Shown in pieces: positions 20,001 through 30,954 of a stretch of DNA of 64,000 bases. The stretch spans positions 10,326,844 to 10,390,843 of the forward strand of contig JABAKD010000019.1 in the NCBI GenBank assembly GCA_012845835.1, given 5' to 3'. The notes below the pieces were generated by a model. The model was not told the origin of the DNA. It was given only the letters and a program-made list of their open reading frames with translations, and searched no databases. How positions within the stretch are numbered: position 1 is the first letter of the stretch; each line of letters starts with the position of its first letter. The stretch comes from Undaria pinnatifida. Lineage: Eukaryota; Sar; Phaeophyceae; Laminariales; Alariaceae. The translations under genes were made by a program, and so were the position numbers.

Positions 20001-20350
20001 TTTTTTTTTCTCTTTTTTCACACACTTTTTGTAATTTCCAGCTTCCGGACAACAAGCCGTGGTTCGACCACCACAGGCAGGTAGGTGTCGTCCCTTCTCG
20101 CCCTCCGGTTCTTGCCTTCAATTTTATCGCGCGCATATATGTAGGGTTCAGTTGCAATCCCACTGCTCGTCGATTTTTCATCGGGTGTTGCTAACTCGCG
20201 CTCTCGCGCTTTCTTCGCGCAAGTCGATTTGCGCACACAAGAAACAGTCCCCCTACGAATTTATACGAGTGTGCACTCGGGGGGACTCGGACTCACGAAA
20301 CGCATCTATATGCCAGGCTCGAGGATAACCTGATACGCCACCAGGGCGAC
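20001..20350 (-). mobile_element. SINE family S, copy 1
   Basis: Read on the minus strand it has a tRNA-like head with A box TGGCGTATCAGG and a B-box-like GAGTCCGAGTCCC. The body (GACTGTTTCTTGTG, ATCGACGAGCAGTGG, GAAGGCAAGAACCGGAGG) leads to an A-rich tail (T run on plus, 20001-20010). Copies at 24975, 44280 and 54879 are collinear. Confidence 0.68.
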
Positions 20351-20544
20351 ACGCGGGGGGATCAAGAGAGCCAAACAAAGGGGGCATCGGCATCTTCTAA
20401 CTTTTGGGAGAATGTCTACGTACGGGACGACACGCGCTACGTACGGCAGAAGACATTGTTGATGAGCACCACTTTTTCCCGTCTTTTGAGGCATCCTGAA
20501 CTTGATTGAGGGACTCCTCCACATATATATATATATATATATAT

Positions 20545-21330
20545 ATTATAAAAATAAAAATACACTCCAGCTGTGAGATCGAATATTTTGTCGAAACTCA
20601 TCTTTGCAAGCTGTGTGTGATATTCCGATCGCGCATATTATGGGTTGTGTATCCTCATTAAGGATATAGGTCGGCGACTCCCCTTGCAACTACAGTGTAG
20701 CTATCAGGGCCAACAGGGTGATGTTAGGCAGTCTGTGCGCGGAAACTATAAAAAACCCGTTTCTGAGGGGGACAAAATCTGACAACTGTGGAAGGAAATG
20801 CATCAGTTTATCAAGTGATGTAAGTCGAATATCCGGTGAGGGGAGGGCGGAGTTTGTAAGGACGTGGGGGGCTGATTTTGATCAAAAGGGGGGCGGGAGA
20901 GCGGGAGGGCGGGGAGGGGAAGGGTGGGGCAGGTCAATTTGTGCGTGGAAACTATAAATATTTCTTGTGGGGGAGGGGGGGGGGATGTGGCGGGGGGGGC
21001 CGGGGGCGGGGGGGGAGGGCTTTAGGTCGCATACATGTAGGGGTTTGCTATACGCGTGGTGCTAGGTCTAGGCGATGGTGCGGGTGGTGGGGAAGGAGGG
21101 GGCGTTGGGGGCGCGGGTGGGTGGGAATTGCAGCAGCGGCATAGACGGCTCTGAAACGATAACAAGGCGATATCCAGGGCGTGGAAGTGTTTATTACTCT
21201 GGCGGGTTTCGATAGTAGGTGGGGCGTTTAAGCAAGAGGAAGCGAGGAAAAAAAAAAAAAAAAAAAAAAGGCGGGGGGGGGGGGGGGGGGGGGGGAGGGA
21301 GGGTTTTCAACAGGTTTAGGTCACATATAA
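20545..21330 (-). mobile_element. Retroposon W, full-length-like copy 3
   Basis: It is the reverse complement of 27815-28600 over about 780 bp, including the shared head (TATGTGACCTAAACC), the CCTCGCTTCCTCTTGCTTAA block, CATCGCCTAGACCTAGCACC and the 3' end. Its TA tail is a TATATATA run at 20523-20545. It is a near-complete example of the family. Confidence 0.78.
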
Positions 21331-21597
21331 TATAAAAATCACGGATTGGGTCGACACTGATGTTCGCAACATTGTGTGTGATCCACCGATCGCGCGTATT
21401 AATATATATACATATAATATATATGCCTCGCCCGACAAGAACAAAACTTGATTTTTGAGCAAACCTTTTTGTTTAAGTTCATTGCTCCGATGAACAAAAC
21501 CAACCCATGGCCTGTTGTAGTAGTAGGCGAAACGAAAAAAAAAGTCCATGGCATGCTGCAAGAAGAAAAAAGAACGACAGGTTCCGACGATTTTGGG

Positions 21598-21693
21598 TTA
21601 ACGCCTTTACAACTGGAAACCCGTTTTTTGAGACAATATTACTTGGAACTAGTGTAGGGAGAGGGGCTTTGGGGCTCTAAATAAAGGGGTTAA
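21598..21693 (-). mobile_element. MITE-D, complete copy (96 bp)
   Basis: TTAACGCCTTTACAACTGGA at the left and CTCTAAATAAAGGGGTTAA at the right give TTAA-bounded inverted ends with CCC-type termini. TTAA ends with CCC termini are typical of piggyBac-type elements. Confidence 0.72.
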
Positions 21694-21998
21694 GGACCGC
21701 CCGCCCCCGCGTCAGAAAACTTTTGAACAAAAAAATGCTGTTACGCCGGAAACCTAGTAGTCAGGACCAAATTATTATGGTTCTTAAAAACAGTGGAGTA
21801 TATTATAAAAATATATATTTTAGAGTGTATATCGTGGGTCCTGATTACTCTAATAATATTTGATTCTCCGTGTAATACCCCTAAATCGTGGGCTGCGTCC
21901 GACATTTGAATAAGTGAAATATGATATATATGGATGGCAAGCGCACGTATATATATCCAAAACCATGATGATCGTGGATGAATGTCGTGGTTACGGTG

Positions 21999-22265
21999 TC
22001 GAATGAGCTGTCGCTCAGGCTGGAAGTCCTCGGCATCGCCTCGGTAGCCAGCATCTAGAGAAATCACCATAGAGCCAGCGTATATCGCTTTTTGCGCCCA
22101 CCCGAAGGCATGAGATGGAGCATGACCGTTCTGACGAGCTCCTCTCACAGGGCTGGCCAAGGGGTTTCGCAGGATTATTTCGGTTCTCTGATACACCACA
22201 TGGTTCTGGAGATAACGCTTGGTTCTCATTTTAGGCTCCGTTTCCATTTTTCTGAAAACTCTGTT
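21999..22265. mobile_element. Element F, copy 2 (left end lost)
   Basis: It is collinear with 16991-17260 (GAATGAGCTGTCGCTCAGGC to GAAAACTCTGTT) with few differences. The left inverted end is missing, so it is truncated or rearranged. Confidence 0.7.
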
Positions 22266-22790
22266 TACTGTAGCGGTTGCAGCAGTAGTAGTAGTAGCAG
22301 TGTGTCCTCTGTATATCTTTTAGTTTGGGTCGAAGGATCCGACATTAAAGTGTTGGTTGTATAGCTATAACAATTTCACGTTAACAGCAGCAGCATTATT
22401 ATTAATATTATTAGTAGATCCAAGTGGTGGTTGTATAATGTCAATAAATAATAGTGGTAGCGGTTGCACCATACAAAACGTTAATAGCAGTAGTAAAAGT
22501 ATGTAATATAGCAGTGGATATATATATATGGCTCTGGGGCCCTCTGTTGAGCCGTTTTTTAAGCTTTTGAAATTAGTAAAATAGGTCAACAATTTTTTGA
22601 AGGCATTAATTAACGGCTAGTTAGTGGTGGCATTATTAGTGGAGGCTCTACAAGAGCCTCTTTTTGGACAAGTCTCTTGTATATCTATCTGTCGAACGAT
22701 CCAAGTGGCGGCTGTAGCATTAATTATGTTGCAGTGTCTGGACAAGTCGAAAGATCCATATGGAGGTTGTAGCATTAATGATGTTCTAAT

Positions 22791-22795
<5 letters not shown>
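22266..22795. repeat. Degenerate repeats with GATCCAAGTGG and GTAGCATTAAT blocks
   Basis: GATCC(G/A)A, GTGG(T/C)GG(T/C)TGTA and ATTAAT words recur near 22338, 22418, 22700 and 22755. No gene is seen. Confidence 0.4.
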
Positions 22796-22830
<35 letters not shown>

Positions 22831-22921
22831 GCAACAACAGCAACAACAACAACAACAAAAACAACAACAACAACAACAACCACAACAACAACAACAACAA
22901 CAACAGCAACAACAAGAACAG
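22796..22921 (+). repeat. CAA trinucleotide array
   Basis: ACAACA repeats with a few CAG, AAA and CCA interruptions, running directly into the ATA array. Confidence 0.95.
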
Positions 22922-23759
<838 letters not shown>

Positions 23760-23852
23760 CGCGATAAAAACATAAAAATGAAGGCAAGTACCGGGAAGGG
23801 AAAAAGGTAAGACACACCCACCTTCCTGTGACCACACGGCTTGTCCAGAAGA
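23760..23852 (+). mobile_element. SINE S, 3' fragment in plus orientation (copy 6)
   Basis: GCGCGATAAAAACATAAAAA, TGAAGGCAAGTACCGGG and TGTGACCACACGGCTTGTCC match the body of S copies in the opposite orientation. The head is absent. Confidence 0.55.
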
Positions 23853-24417
23853 AGAAGGTCGCGACCGCGCTGAGGGTGAAAAAAAGTGAAAAAAAACACT
23901 TTCACGCCGATTGAGCTGGTGGAGAAAACTTAAAAGTGAGAATTTGATTTGAAAAAAAAAGTGACAGCAACGGTCGTCGGGGAAAAGGTCGTGAGAAAAA
24001 CCTCGCGCGGGCGAGGGGAAAAAGTCGTGCTCCAAACTCATAATAAGCGAAGTTCTTAGGAAAAACATGGCCGCATAAAAATTGGAGCGGGCTTTCCGAA
24101 AGTCAACAAAGTTAGAGTGAAAACGGTTGAAAAAAGGCCGTTGGTGCAAAAAAAGGAAAGGTCGAGCGTCGAAGTTCGTGAGAATATCGTGCAAATAATC
24201 GGAGGAAAAAAAAGGCGTGTGAGATCGGCGCCGGGGAAAGGTCGTGTGTGTGTAACTCGCGGGGGGAAAGCTTGTGTAGAGAAAGTGTGTGGCGGGGGAA
24301 CCGTTGTGGGGAAGTGAAGGAAAAAGGAGAGCGTGGGCGGGTGTGTTTTGCATTTTCGCGTGCCATATGGTCTGCTCCAACCCTCTACGAAAAGGCCTAA
24401 CTTTTTTCCCTTTTTCC
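23853..24417. other. Purine-rich unassigned stretch
   Basis: The plus strand is full of GAAAAA and GGAAAAGGTCGTG words, some repeated (GGAAAAGGTCGTGAG at 23979; GGGGAAAGGTCGTGTG at 24231). The 224-codon minus-strand frame is Phe/Ser/Pro-rich and looks like a consequence of composition. Confidence 0.35.
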
Positions 24418-24930
24418 TATTTTTGTATCCTCCGGCTGACCAGGAAAATACAAAAAAAAAGCTTTATTTAAAGCTCACCACAACAACCACTTCCTCCGCG
24501 TATTTTCATACTTGTAACACGTCGTGTGTCGTGTGTAACTCAAGTAATTTCATTCGCAAGTCTAGCGCTTCTAGCTGTCGCATCCTTCAATTTCCGTGTT
24601 TAGGGACAGCGCGAGCTGTCCCTATACCGGCGGTCCCCGTTACTACTCCACCAGCAGCGCAAGCTGCCGCCGTTGTATACGAATGCGTGAGTATGTCGAC
24701 CCGACTTGTTCCCTGGGACTCAAGTGCGCGGTGTGGGGATATATCTATAGCCACCCGGCACGTCATCCTTCCGGGTAATGTGGGACTTGCGCAAGCTCGC
24801 CCACTATACACTGTAATAACAAGACCTCCGGGGTCATGTGACAAAACAGCCTTTCTTTCGCCGGACTTCGTCCAGTTACCATCCACCCTACCCATTCGGG
24901 CGTTGGTCCTCGTAGCCTATAACCCATGTT
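24418..24930 (-). mobile_element. Retroposon U, longest uninterrupted copy (copy 3)
   Basis: On the minus strand it runs from a GAGGACCAACGCCCGAATGG head through TCTTGTTATTACAGTG, GGGCGAGCTTGCGCAAG, CGGCGGCAGCTTGCGCTGCT and GGACAGCTCGCGCTGTCCC to the 3' end GTCAGCCGGAGGAT. It gives the uninterrupted sequence at two sites that are occupied in copy 6. No reverse transcriptase is encoded. Confidence 0.68.
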
Positions 24931-24974
24931 TGTTGTTGTTGCTGTTGTTGCTGTTGTTGTTGTCTTACATTAAC

Positions 24975-25322
24975 TCTAACCCATTTTTTTTTATTTTTAT
25001 TTTTATTTTTTGCACACTTTCTCTTTCCAGCTTCTGGACAAGCCGTGGTCACAGGTGTCATCCCTTCTCCTCCCCGGTTCTTGCCTTCAATTTTTATCGC
25101 GCATAGGTATCGCGCATAGGGTTCAGCTATCCCACTACCCGTCGATTGTTCATCGAGTGTTGCTAACTCACGCTCTCGCGCTTTCCGTCGTAAGTCAATA
25201 ATTTGTGCACAAGAAAAAGTCCCAACGAATTTATACGAGCATGCACTCGGCGGGGCTCGAACTCACGAAACTGACCTATACCAGGCTCGAGGATGACCTG
25301 ATACGCCACCGGGGCGACCGGT
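24975..25322 (-). mobile_element. SINE family S, copy 2
   Basis: The head on the minus strand has A box TGGCGTATCAGG and B box GAGTTCGAGCCCC, 11 of 12 and about 9 of 11 matches to consensus. The 3' tail is A-rich (T-rich at 24983-25012). TAACCCA before the tail and TTACCCA after the head may be the target duplication, with one mismatch. Confidence 0.72.
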
Positions 25323-25404
25323 TACCCATACATCTGACTGACTGCGTAATCCCACGCTAGGCAGGGGTGGACCGGAGGTTTCCTGAGATCCTCCTATAAC
25401 ATGA

Positions 25405-25441
25405 CATGTGTATGAGGAGGAGCTCAATATCTCGCCCGAAA
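25405..25441. repeat. Relic end of foldback P
   Basis: GGAGCTCAATATCTCGCCCG matches the outer arm of foldback P (reverse of CGGGTGAGATATTSAG). Confidence 0.4.
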
Positions 25442-25826
25442 TATATATATATATCTTCGAAGACAAACAATCGTTCTCGCACACCACGACCGACTTGTAA
25501 CAATATTTTATGTGCACTAACTACTACTGCTGCTGCTGCTGTCTGTAGTAGTCCTAAAACAACATATATATTTTCATTTTTTTAAATACATACGTATTAG
25601 TGGGGTATTAGTCCGTTTGACCACTTGCAAAAGGTTAACCAATAGGTTACCCAAACTAAGCCTTATAACACTCTCCCCCCCTGAAACGGCGGGATAGCAG
25701 GTCGGCCGGATATACGGCGGACCTCTGTCAATATCCAAGCCGTTTCATTTCCTGCGGATATCATGGAGAGTATTTTTCAAGTTCGACATGATTGAGGAAA
25801 ATTTGAAAAGTTTATTATTGTGGATG

Positions 25827-25843
25827 GTGGGGATCGAACCCAC
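25827..25843 (-). other. tRNA-like T-arm (B box) inside TRIM-1b
   Basis: On the minus strand GTGGG-TTCGATC-CCCAC forms a perfect 5-bp stem with a 7-base T loop and contains the B-box core GGTTCGATCCC. The copy at 2875-2891 is partly decayed. It is followed by CATCCACA, resembling an acceptor strand, but no pairing 5' strand is seen. Confidence 0.55.
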
Positions 25844-25859
25844 GACCCGAAAAAACCGT

Positions 25860-25877
25860 GTCCTGCCGACGACGCCA
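25860..25877 (-). other. Primer-binding site of TRIM-1b
   Basis: The minus strand reads TGGCGTCGTCGGCAGGAC, identical over 18 bases to the site of TRIM-2a, and lies 2 bp inside the 5' LTR. The first 12 bases also resemble an A box. Confidence 0.7.
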
Positions 25878-26122
25878 TTTGTTAAGGTATAAGTGGGGTA
25901 TTAGTCCGTTTGACCACTTACTTGCAAAAGGTTAACCAATAGCTTACCCAAACTAAGCCTTATAACACTTGACCGTCGGACGTTTTTTCCCTTGATTGAC
26001 CGTCTCCCGACTGACGTCAAACTACTGGGTTTTAGTATAAAACGATCGATTTGACACCCTTGACCGCGCTGGACGTTTTTCCTTGACTAACGGTTTCATG
26101 ACATCTTTGACTCCCCTCAACC

Positions 26123-26660
26123 GAGAGGAGCTCCAGAAAAGAAAATGGTCAAACCTGCGCACTTTTACTTCTACCGCATAACTAGTAGTGGAGAGCATCA
26201 ATCAGATAGATAGATGCTGTGTCTGTCGAAGAAAGTATAATAGTGCGTCACTGCTCTGTATATATGTATATATAATACTGTACCTTCATTTTCCCCCCCT
26301 AAGCCCGCCCATTGTAGTGCCACCTTCAAAATATGCGTTGTGACTCTCGTATGAGAAAACTACGGGCTGTACCGGGGGCCCGTGTAGAACGACTGCGGGC
26401 GAGGTATATATATAGTCTATAGAGCTCCCCTCTGTCCAGTGAGAGGAGCTCCAGAAAAGAAAATGGTCGCACACTCTGCACTTGTACCGCATAGAGCTCA
26501 TCATCTCTCGCATATCTGTCGAAGAAATAGAGTGATAGAGTGCGTCACTGCTCTGTATGATACCTTTATTTTTTCTTGTCCCCCCTAAGAAGGCCCGCCC
26601 ATTGTGCCACCTTGTCAAAATATACGTTGACTCCAATCGCGTGAGAAAACTACACAGGTA
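26123..26660 (+). repeat. Two tandem copies of a unit of about 318 bp
   Basis: GAGAGGAGCTCCAGAAAAGA begins at 26123 and 26441. Both are followed by GTGCGTCACTGCTCTGTAT, CCCCCCTAAG, GCCCGCCCATTGT and GTGAGAAAACTAC or ATGAGAAAACTAC. A related GCGAGGAGCTCCAGAAAAGA stands alone at 18382. Confidence 0.7.
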
Positions 26661-26754
26661 GAGGTTATGAATGTCCTGTGAGAAAATTTCAGGTGACATA
26701 TATTTATATGAGAAAATAATCACATGATGTGTGTGTTGTCTTCGCATGAAACTG

Positions 26755-26965
26755 CTGTTCCTTCTACCCAGCGACAGCTCAGTACACCCAGAGTGTCCGG
26801 TTGCTGATTCATCCTGCAGAGATACAAATTCTGTCGTCACAGAATTGTTGTTGTTGTTGTTGTTGTTGTCTCATATTAACTCAAGATTGTCAAAAATCTA
26901 GAGTCCGTGGTCACACAAAAAAGTGCTGGAGCCCTAGGAATGAATATATGTATATACCTAAGTAT
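26755..26965 (-). mobile_element. L core unit followed by a V retroposon copy
   Basis: 26755-26845 is the L unit in reverse (CTTCTACCCAGCGACAG, CCCAGAGTGTCC, TTCTGTCGTCACAGAATT). 26846-26965 is V in reverse: TTG repeats, then ATTAACTCAAGATTGTCAAA, CTAGAGTCCGTGGTCACAC and GCTGGAGCCCTAGGA. Confidence 0.55.
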
Positions 26966-27134
26966 AATTATAGTAGAGTTGACCTATCATGAATCGAAAA
27001 TTACAGTAGTTATGCTCTCTAAAGAAACATTATTGTGTTGTTCAAAACCATGGAACTAACGACTAACCCACCAGCGGAGTCATCCCACCGGTAAATTGCA
27101 CTTTGTGGGGGGCAAAACGTGTTTTTCACCACCG

Positions 27135-27320
27135 GTCGGTTTAGAGCCCCCGAACCCCTCCCTGTACTAAATCCAACTGATTTTGTCCCCAAAACGGGTT
27201 TCCAGTTGTAAAGGGGGCTAACCCCTATAGAGCGCCCCCAAACCCCTCCCTAGATACTATTAATGAACCCAAGTAATGTTGTCCCCAAGAATAGGTTTCC
27301 ATTTGTGAGGGGGTTATTAA
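27135..27320 (+). mobile_element. Two MITE-D copies head to tail, sharing a junction
   Basis: TTTAGAGCCCCCGAACCCCT...GTTGTAAAGGGGGCTAA is followed at once by CTAACCCCTATAGAGCGCCC...TTGTGAGGGGGTTATTAA. The central CTAA serves as the end of both. The outermost left TTAA is decayed. Confidence 0.6.
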
Positions 27321-27399
27321 ACTCCTCCTCAACAGTGTGGAACTATCACGTTAGTAGTGTCATGATTCCACGCGATCACCTATTATGTACTGAAGTACA

Positions 27400-27525
27400 T
27401 ATTATTTGGAAAAACGCGATCGGAGTATCACACACACAGCTTACTCTCAAAAAGAGATGAGTTTCGATGAAATATCGATATCTCACAGCGCTGGATATCC
27501 AAAGTGTATTTTCCTTTTTATACTG
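27400..27525 (+). mobile_element. Retroposon W, 3' fragment (copy 10)
   Basis: GCGATCGGAGTATCACACAC, GATGAGTTTCGATGAAAT and GTGTATTTTCCTTTTTATA are the last 110 bp of W with small insertions. Confidence 0.65.
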
Positions 27526-27705
27526 TAAATACAATTTAAAGATTATACCAAGGGTGTCAAATCGACCTCGTTATATATAACATAAAAGCTCCTAGGAGTA
27601 GTTTCGCGTGAGTCAAGGCAACTTCTCGGAAAATCGCCCGTCAAGGGGTCAAAGTGCCGTCTCCTGACATGTTTGCAGTACGACGGAATATATAGCCGGT
27701 CGTCC

Positions 27706-27810
27706 CGGTTGCGTGCATCAGGTTTTCCTCGAGCCTGTTATATATAGGTCAGTTTCGTGAGTTCGGCTCCCCCCGAGTATATACTCGTATAAATTCGTGG
27801 GGACTCTTTT
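27706..27810 (+). mobile_element. SINE S head fragment, plus orientation (copy 5)
   Basis: CATCAGGTTTTCCTCGAGCC, TATAGGTCAGTTTCGTGAG and a GTTCGGCTCC B-box relic match the head of S. The copy stops where W copy 4 starts. Confidence 0.58.
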
Positions 27811-27814
27811 GTAT

Positions 27815-28600
27815 GTGACCTAAACCTCTTGAACACTCTTTCCCCTCCCCCCCCACCGCCTTTTTTATATTTTATTTTTTTTCCCTCGCTTCCTCTTGCT
27901 TAAACGCCCCACCTACTATCGAACTCCGCCAGAGTAGTAAACACTTCCACGCCCTGGATATCGCCATATCGCCTCGTTATCGTTTCAGAGCCGTCCATGC
28001 CGCTGCTGCAATTCCCACCCACCCTCGCCCCCAACGCCCCCTCCTTCCCCACCACCCGTACCATCGCCTAGACCTAGCACCACGCGTATAGCAAACCTCT
28101 ACATCTATGCGACCTAAAGCCCTCCCCCCCGCCCTCGGCCCCCCCCGCCACATTCCCCCCCCCTCCTCCACAAGAAATATTTATAGTTTCCACGCACAAA
28201 GTGACCTGCCCCACCCGTCCCCTCCCCCCCCTTCCCCCCTCCCGCCCCCCTTTTGGTCAAAATCAGGCCCCCACGTCCTTGAAAACTCCGCCCTCCCCTC
28301 ACCGGATATTCGACTTACAGGATTAACTTGATGAACTGATGATGCATTTCCCTCCACAGCTGTCAGATTTTGTCCCCCTCAGAAACGGGTTTTATAGTTT
28401 CCGCGCACAGACTGACTAAAATCACCCTGTTGACCCTGATAGCGACACTGTAGTTGCAAGGGGAGCCGCCGACCTATATCCTTAATGAGGACACACAACC
28501 CGTAATACGCGCGATCGGAGTATCACACACAGCTCGCAAAGATGAGTTTCGACAAAATATTCGATCTCACAGCTGGAGCGTATTTTAATTTTTATAATAT
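27815..28600 (+). mobile_element. Retroposon W, full-length-like copy 4
   Basis: It is the plus-strand counterpart of 20545-21330 from GTGACCTAAACCTCTTGAAC to GTATTTTAATTTTTATAATA. C-rich blocks give Pro-rich frames that are not genes. It shares two of the three GATAAACT-type subunits. Confidence 0.78.
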
Positions 28601-29060
28601 AGTCCAGAGAGAGAGAGAATCGAGAATCAATCGGTTTATTAACAAAAAAAATGATAAACTAAAGTTTGTGAAAGCACTTTGTTTGCAATAAAATCCGACG
28701 GTGCGTGAACAAACCCTCCTGTATAGCCCAGGTGTACACCTAGACATTGTAAACAAAACATTTTTGCAAAACAAAACAGGAAATAATGACAAATAATTGG
28801 AACGATGTTGTGCTCTAAGAACTCGTAGTAATAGTTACAAACTCGCTAGCTAAAACCTAATACACACCTACATGTCATTGCATGCGTCTTCAGGCAGGAA
28901 TTTGATGCGGCAGACTGTACGACGCGTTTGACATTTTTTTCGCTTTTTTTTTGGTACCACACAGCGCAGCAGCGCATCACATTCTTCAGAAGTCCCGTCG
29001 TTTGTTTTGCTGCCTCTTATCTCGTTTTTTTTCTCATTTTTTCATATACATATTTTTTTT
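28601..29060. other. Unassigned sequence
   Basis: A short GA repeat at 28608 and poly-T stretches after 28930 are the only structure. CACATTCTTCAGAAGTCCCG near 28978 resembles 39607, the start of L copy 3. Confidence 0.3.
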
Positions 29061-29069
29061 TGTTTTATT

Positions 29070-29320
29070 TTCATTGTCTGGCTTTTTTGTTTCATGAGTG
29101 TTCTATCGTACCCGGTACGATAGCATTTCACTTGCTTTAAATAGCTTTTAAGATGAATTGCTACTACTGCTGCTGCCGTTTGGTTTACTCTGTCTCACAG
29201 TAGTGTGTGTGTTGTGTGTTCTTCACATTAAACCGTTCTTCTACTCGTCGACATCCAGCACACCCAGTGTCCGTACTGATTCTTCACCCTAGAAAGATCA
29301 GCTCTGTGGTCACAAGCCAC
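29070..29320 (+). repeat. Dispersed repeat L, copy 1 (core unit inverted)
   Basis: TGTCTGGCTTTTTTG, TCGTACCCGGTACGATAGCA, TTTCACTTGCTTTA and GGTTTACTCTG match 39655 and 50790. The following core (AAACCGTTCTTCTAC...TCTGTGGTCACAAG) is reversed relative to those copies. Confidence 0.55.
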
Positions 29321-29984
29321 GACACAGAGATAATGCATCGTAATGCATTCGACAACGCAATGTCATGCCCTAGTACTGGGTACGACAGGCACAACATACA
29401 TACGTCAGCAACAGAAATACATTGGAAGAGAGAAATACGAAATAAACAAAAACAAAAACAAAAACAAAAAACAAAAAACAAATAAAAACAAAGATAAGAA
29501 TAAAACAAAAAATGAAACAAACAAAATGAAGGGGAAATCGAAGAAACAACCCAACCGCAAAGGAGAGCCAAAGCTCGGAAAAGAAACATAATAAAATGAA
29601 ATAAAATAAAGTAAAGTAAAACCAAAATAAGATAATCCGAACACGAGCCAAAAACCTGGACACGCAAGGAGGGAACAAAGGGGAAAAAAATACCCCAGAG
29701 AAAGACGAAAAGTGCTATGTACCTACTAGTCGGCCTGGTACCTTGCTACCCTGTCTGCCATCTCCTTCCTGCCTTCGTCCACCGCGGTCTCCCTTCTATT
29801 CCTCCTGTTGCCCCCCCTGCCCCCATTCCCTTGGACGGCTTTCCTTCTACTCCTCCTGTTTCCCCCCCACCCCCCTTTGTGTTCTTCTCATTAAACCAAA
29901 ATACCTTGTAAAAGAGAGAAACAACGAAAGAAACCAAGACAAAATAAATAAATAAATAAATGAATAGTACAGAGTAGTGACCAC
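29321..29984. other. A-rich CAAAAA and pyrimidine-rich stretches without a gene
   Basis: ACAAAAACAAAA repeats span 29445-29600. A CTTCTATTCCTCCTGTTNCCCCCC unit is duplicated at 29785 and 29845. The long Phe-rich minus frames follow from composition. Confidence 0.4.
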
Positions 29985-30210
29985 AGCATTTGTATCTGTC
30001 TAGGATGAAGAATCAGAGCACGGACTCTGGGTGTACACTGGTGATGTCGATGGGTAGAAAGAACGACGGTTAAAATGTGAAGCCAACACACACAGAGTCT
30101 GTGACCACAGAATTTGAATGAAGAATCAGCACGGACTCTGGGTGTAACTACTGATGACGTCGTTGGGTAGAAAGAACGGTTTGAAATGTGAAGTCAACAC
30201 ACAGGTACAC
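29985..30210 (+). repeat. Dispersed repeat L, two tandem core units
   Basis: GTGACCACAGCATTTGTATC...GGGTAGAAAGAACGACGG and GTGACCACAGAATTTG...GGGTAGAAAGAACGGTTTG follow each other, both with CACGGACTCTGGGTGTA and GATGTCG or GACGTCG. Confidence 0.65.
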
Positions 30211-30488
30211 ATGCACCGGTAGCCGTTACGCACGCTCGGCATGACGCGTTGAATTTTCGACTTTTTTCCGTGGCACGGTATTAGAGGCAGACACGCACGG
30301 CATGCGACGATGACGATGTATTTTTTTCTAGTTTCTCTTCAGTATAGTAGTAGCAGCGCCCATGGAATAGCAGCGCCCATGGGTGAAAATGACGGATTGA
30401 TTGGTGTTTTTCTTTTCTTTTTTATTCATCTTACTGTCTTTTTTTCTTTTTTACTGCGCGCAGATCTATATGTTGTTTTCTCACATTA

Positions 30489-30618
30489 TTATAAAAAATT
30501 AAAATACACTCCAGCTGTGAGATCGAAGATTTCGTCGAAACTCATCTTTGCAAGCTGTGTGTGATACTCCGATCGCGCGCATTACGAGTTGTGTGTCCTC
30601 ATTAAGGATATTATATAT
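30489..30618 (-). mobile_element. Retroposon W, 3' fragment (copy 5)
   Basis: The reverse complement of the W end (AAAATACACTCCAGCTGTGA, GAAACTCATCTTTGCAAGC, GATCGCGCGCATTACGAG). It is truncated about 130 bp from the 3' end. Confidence 0.72.
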
Positions 30619-30954
30619 AATCCAGTGTGCTGGCTCGCATACTATCGTTTTTCTCTCCGCGTGTCACTCATTGCGATTCGCATTCCATATGGCTAAACCA
30701 CCTTGCTTGCTGTATTTGCACCGAATGATGACCGTGTGTATGTGTTGTATCTCTGATGTGTCTCGTAGCATGTCTTTGACAACAGGCAGAGCTTGTCTCA
30801 TATCTATGATCATAGGACGCATCGGTACGGACACCGGTTGTGCTTTATGCAGAGAGTAGAGGTAGGGACCTCATCATTCAAAAAACGTTCAGCCCAAAAG
30901 CGCTCTCTCTACCTCTACTGTTTGTTTTTTTTTTTCTTGTATTTATTTATTTAT

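Larger units (their letters stand above)
25587..25967 (-). mobile_element. TRIM-1 copy b, miniature LTR element
   Basis: LTRs lie at about 25587-25670 and 25880-25967 (88 bp). On the minus strand the 5' LTR runs TGTTATAAGGC...CCTTAACA. It is followed by 2 bp, the primer-binding site, a perfect T-arm, a non-coding interior, a CAGGGGGGGAGAG polypurine tract (25671-25683), then the 3' LTR starting TGTTATAAGG. Total length is about 380 bp. Confidence 0.78.
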
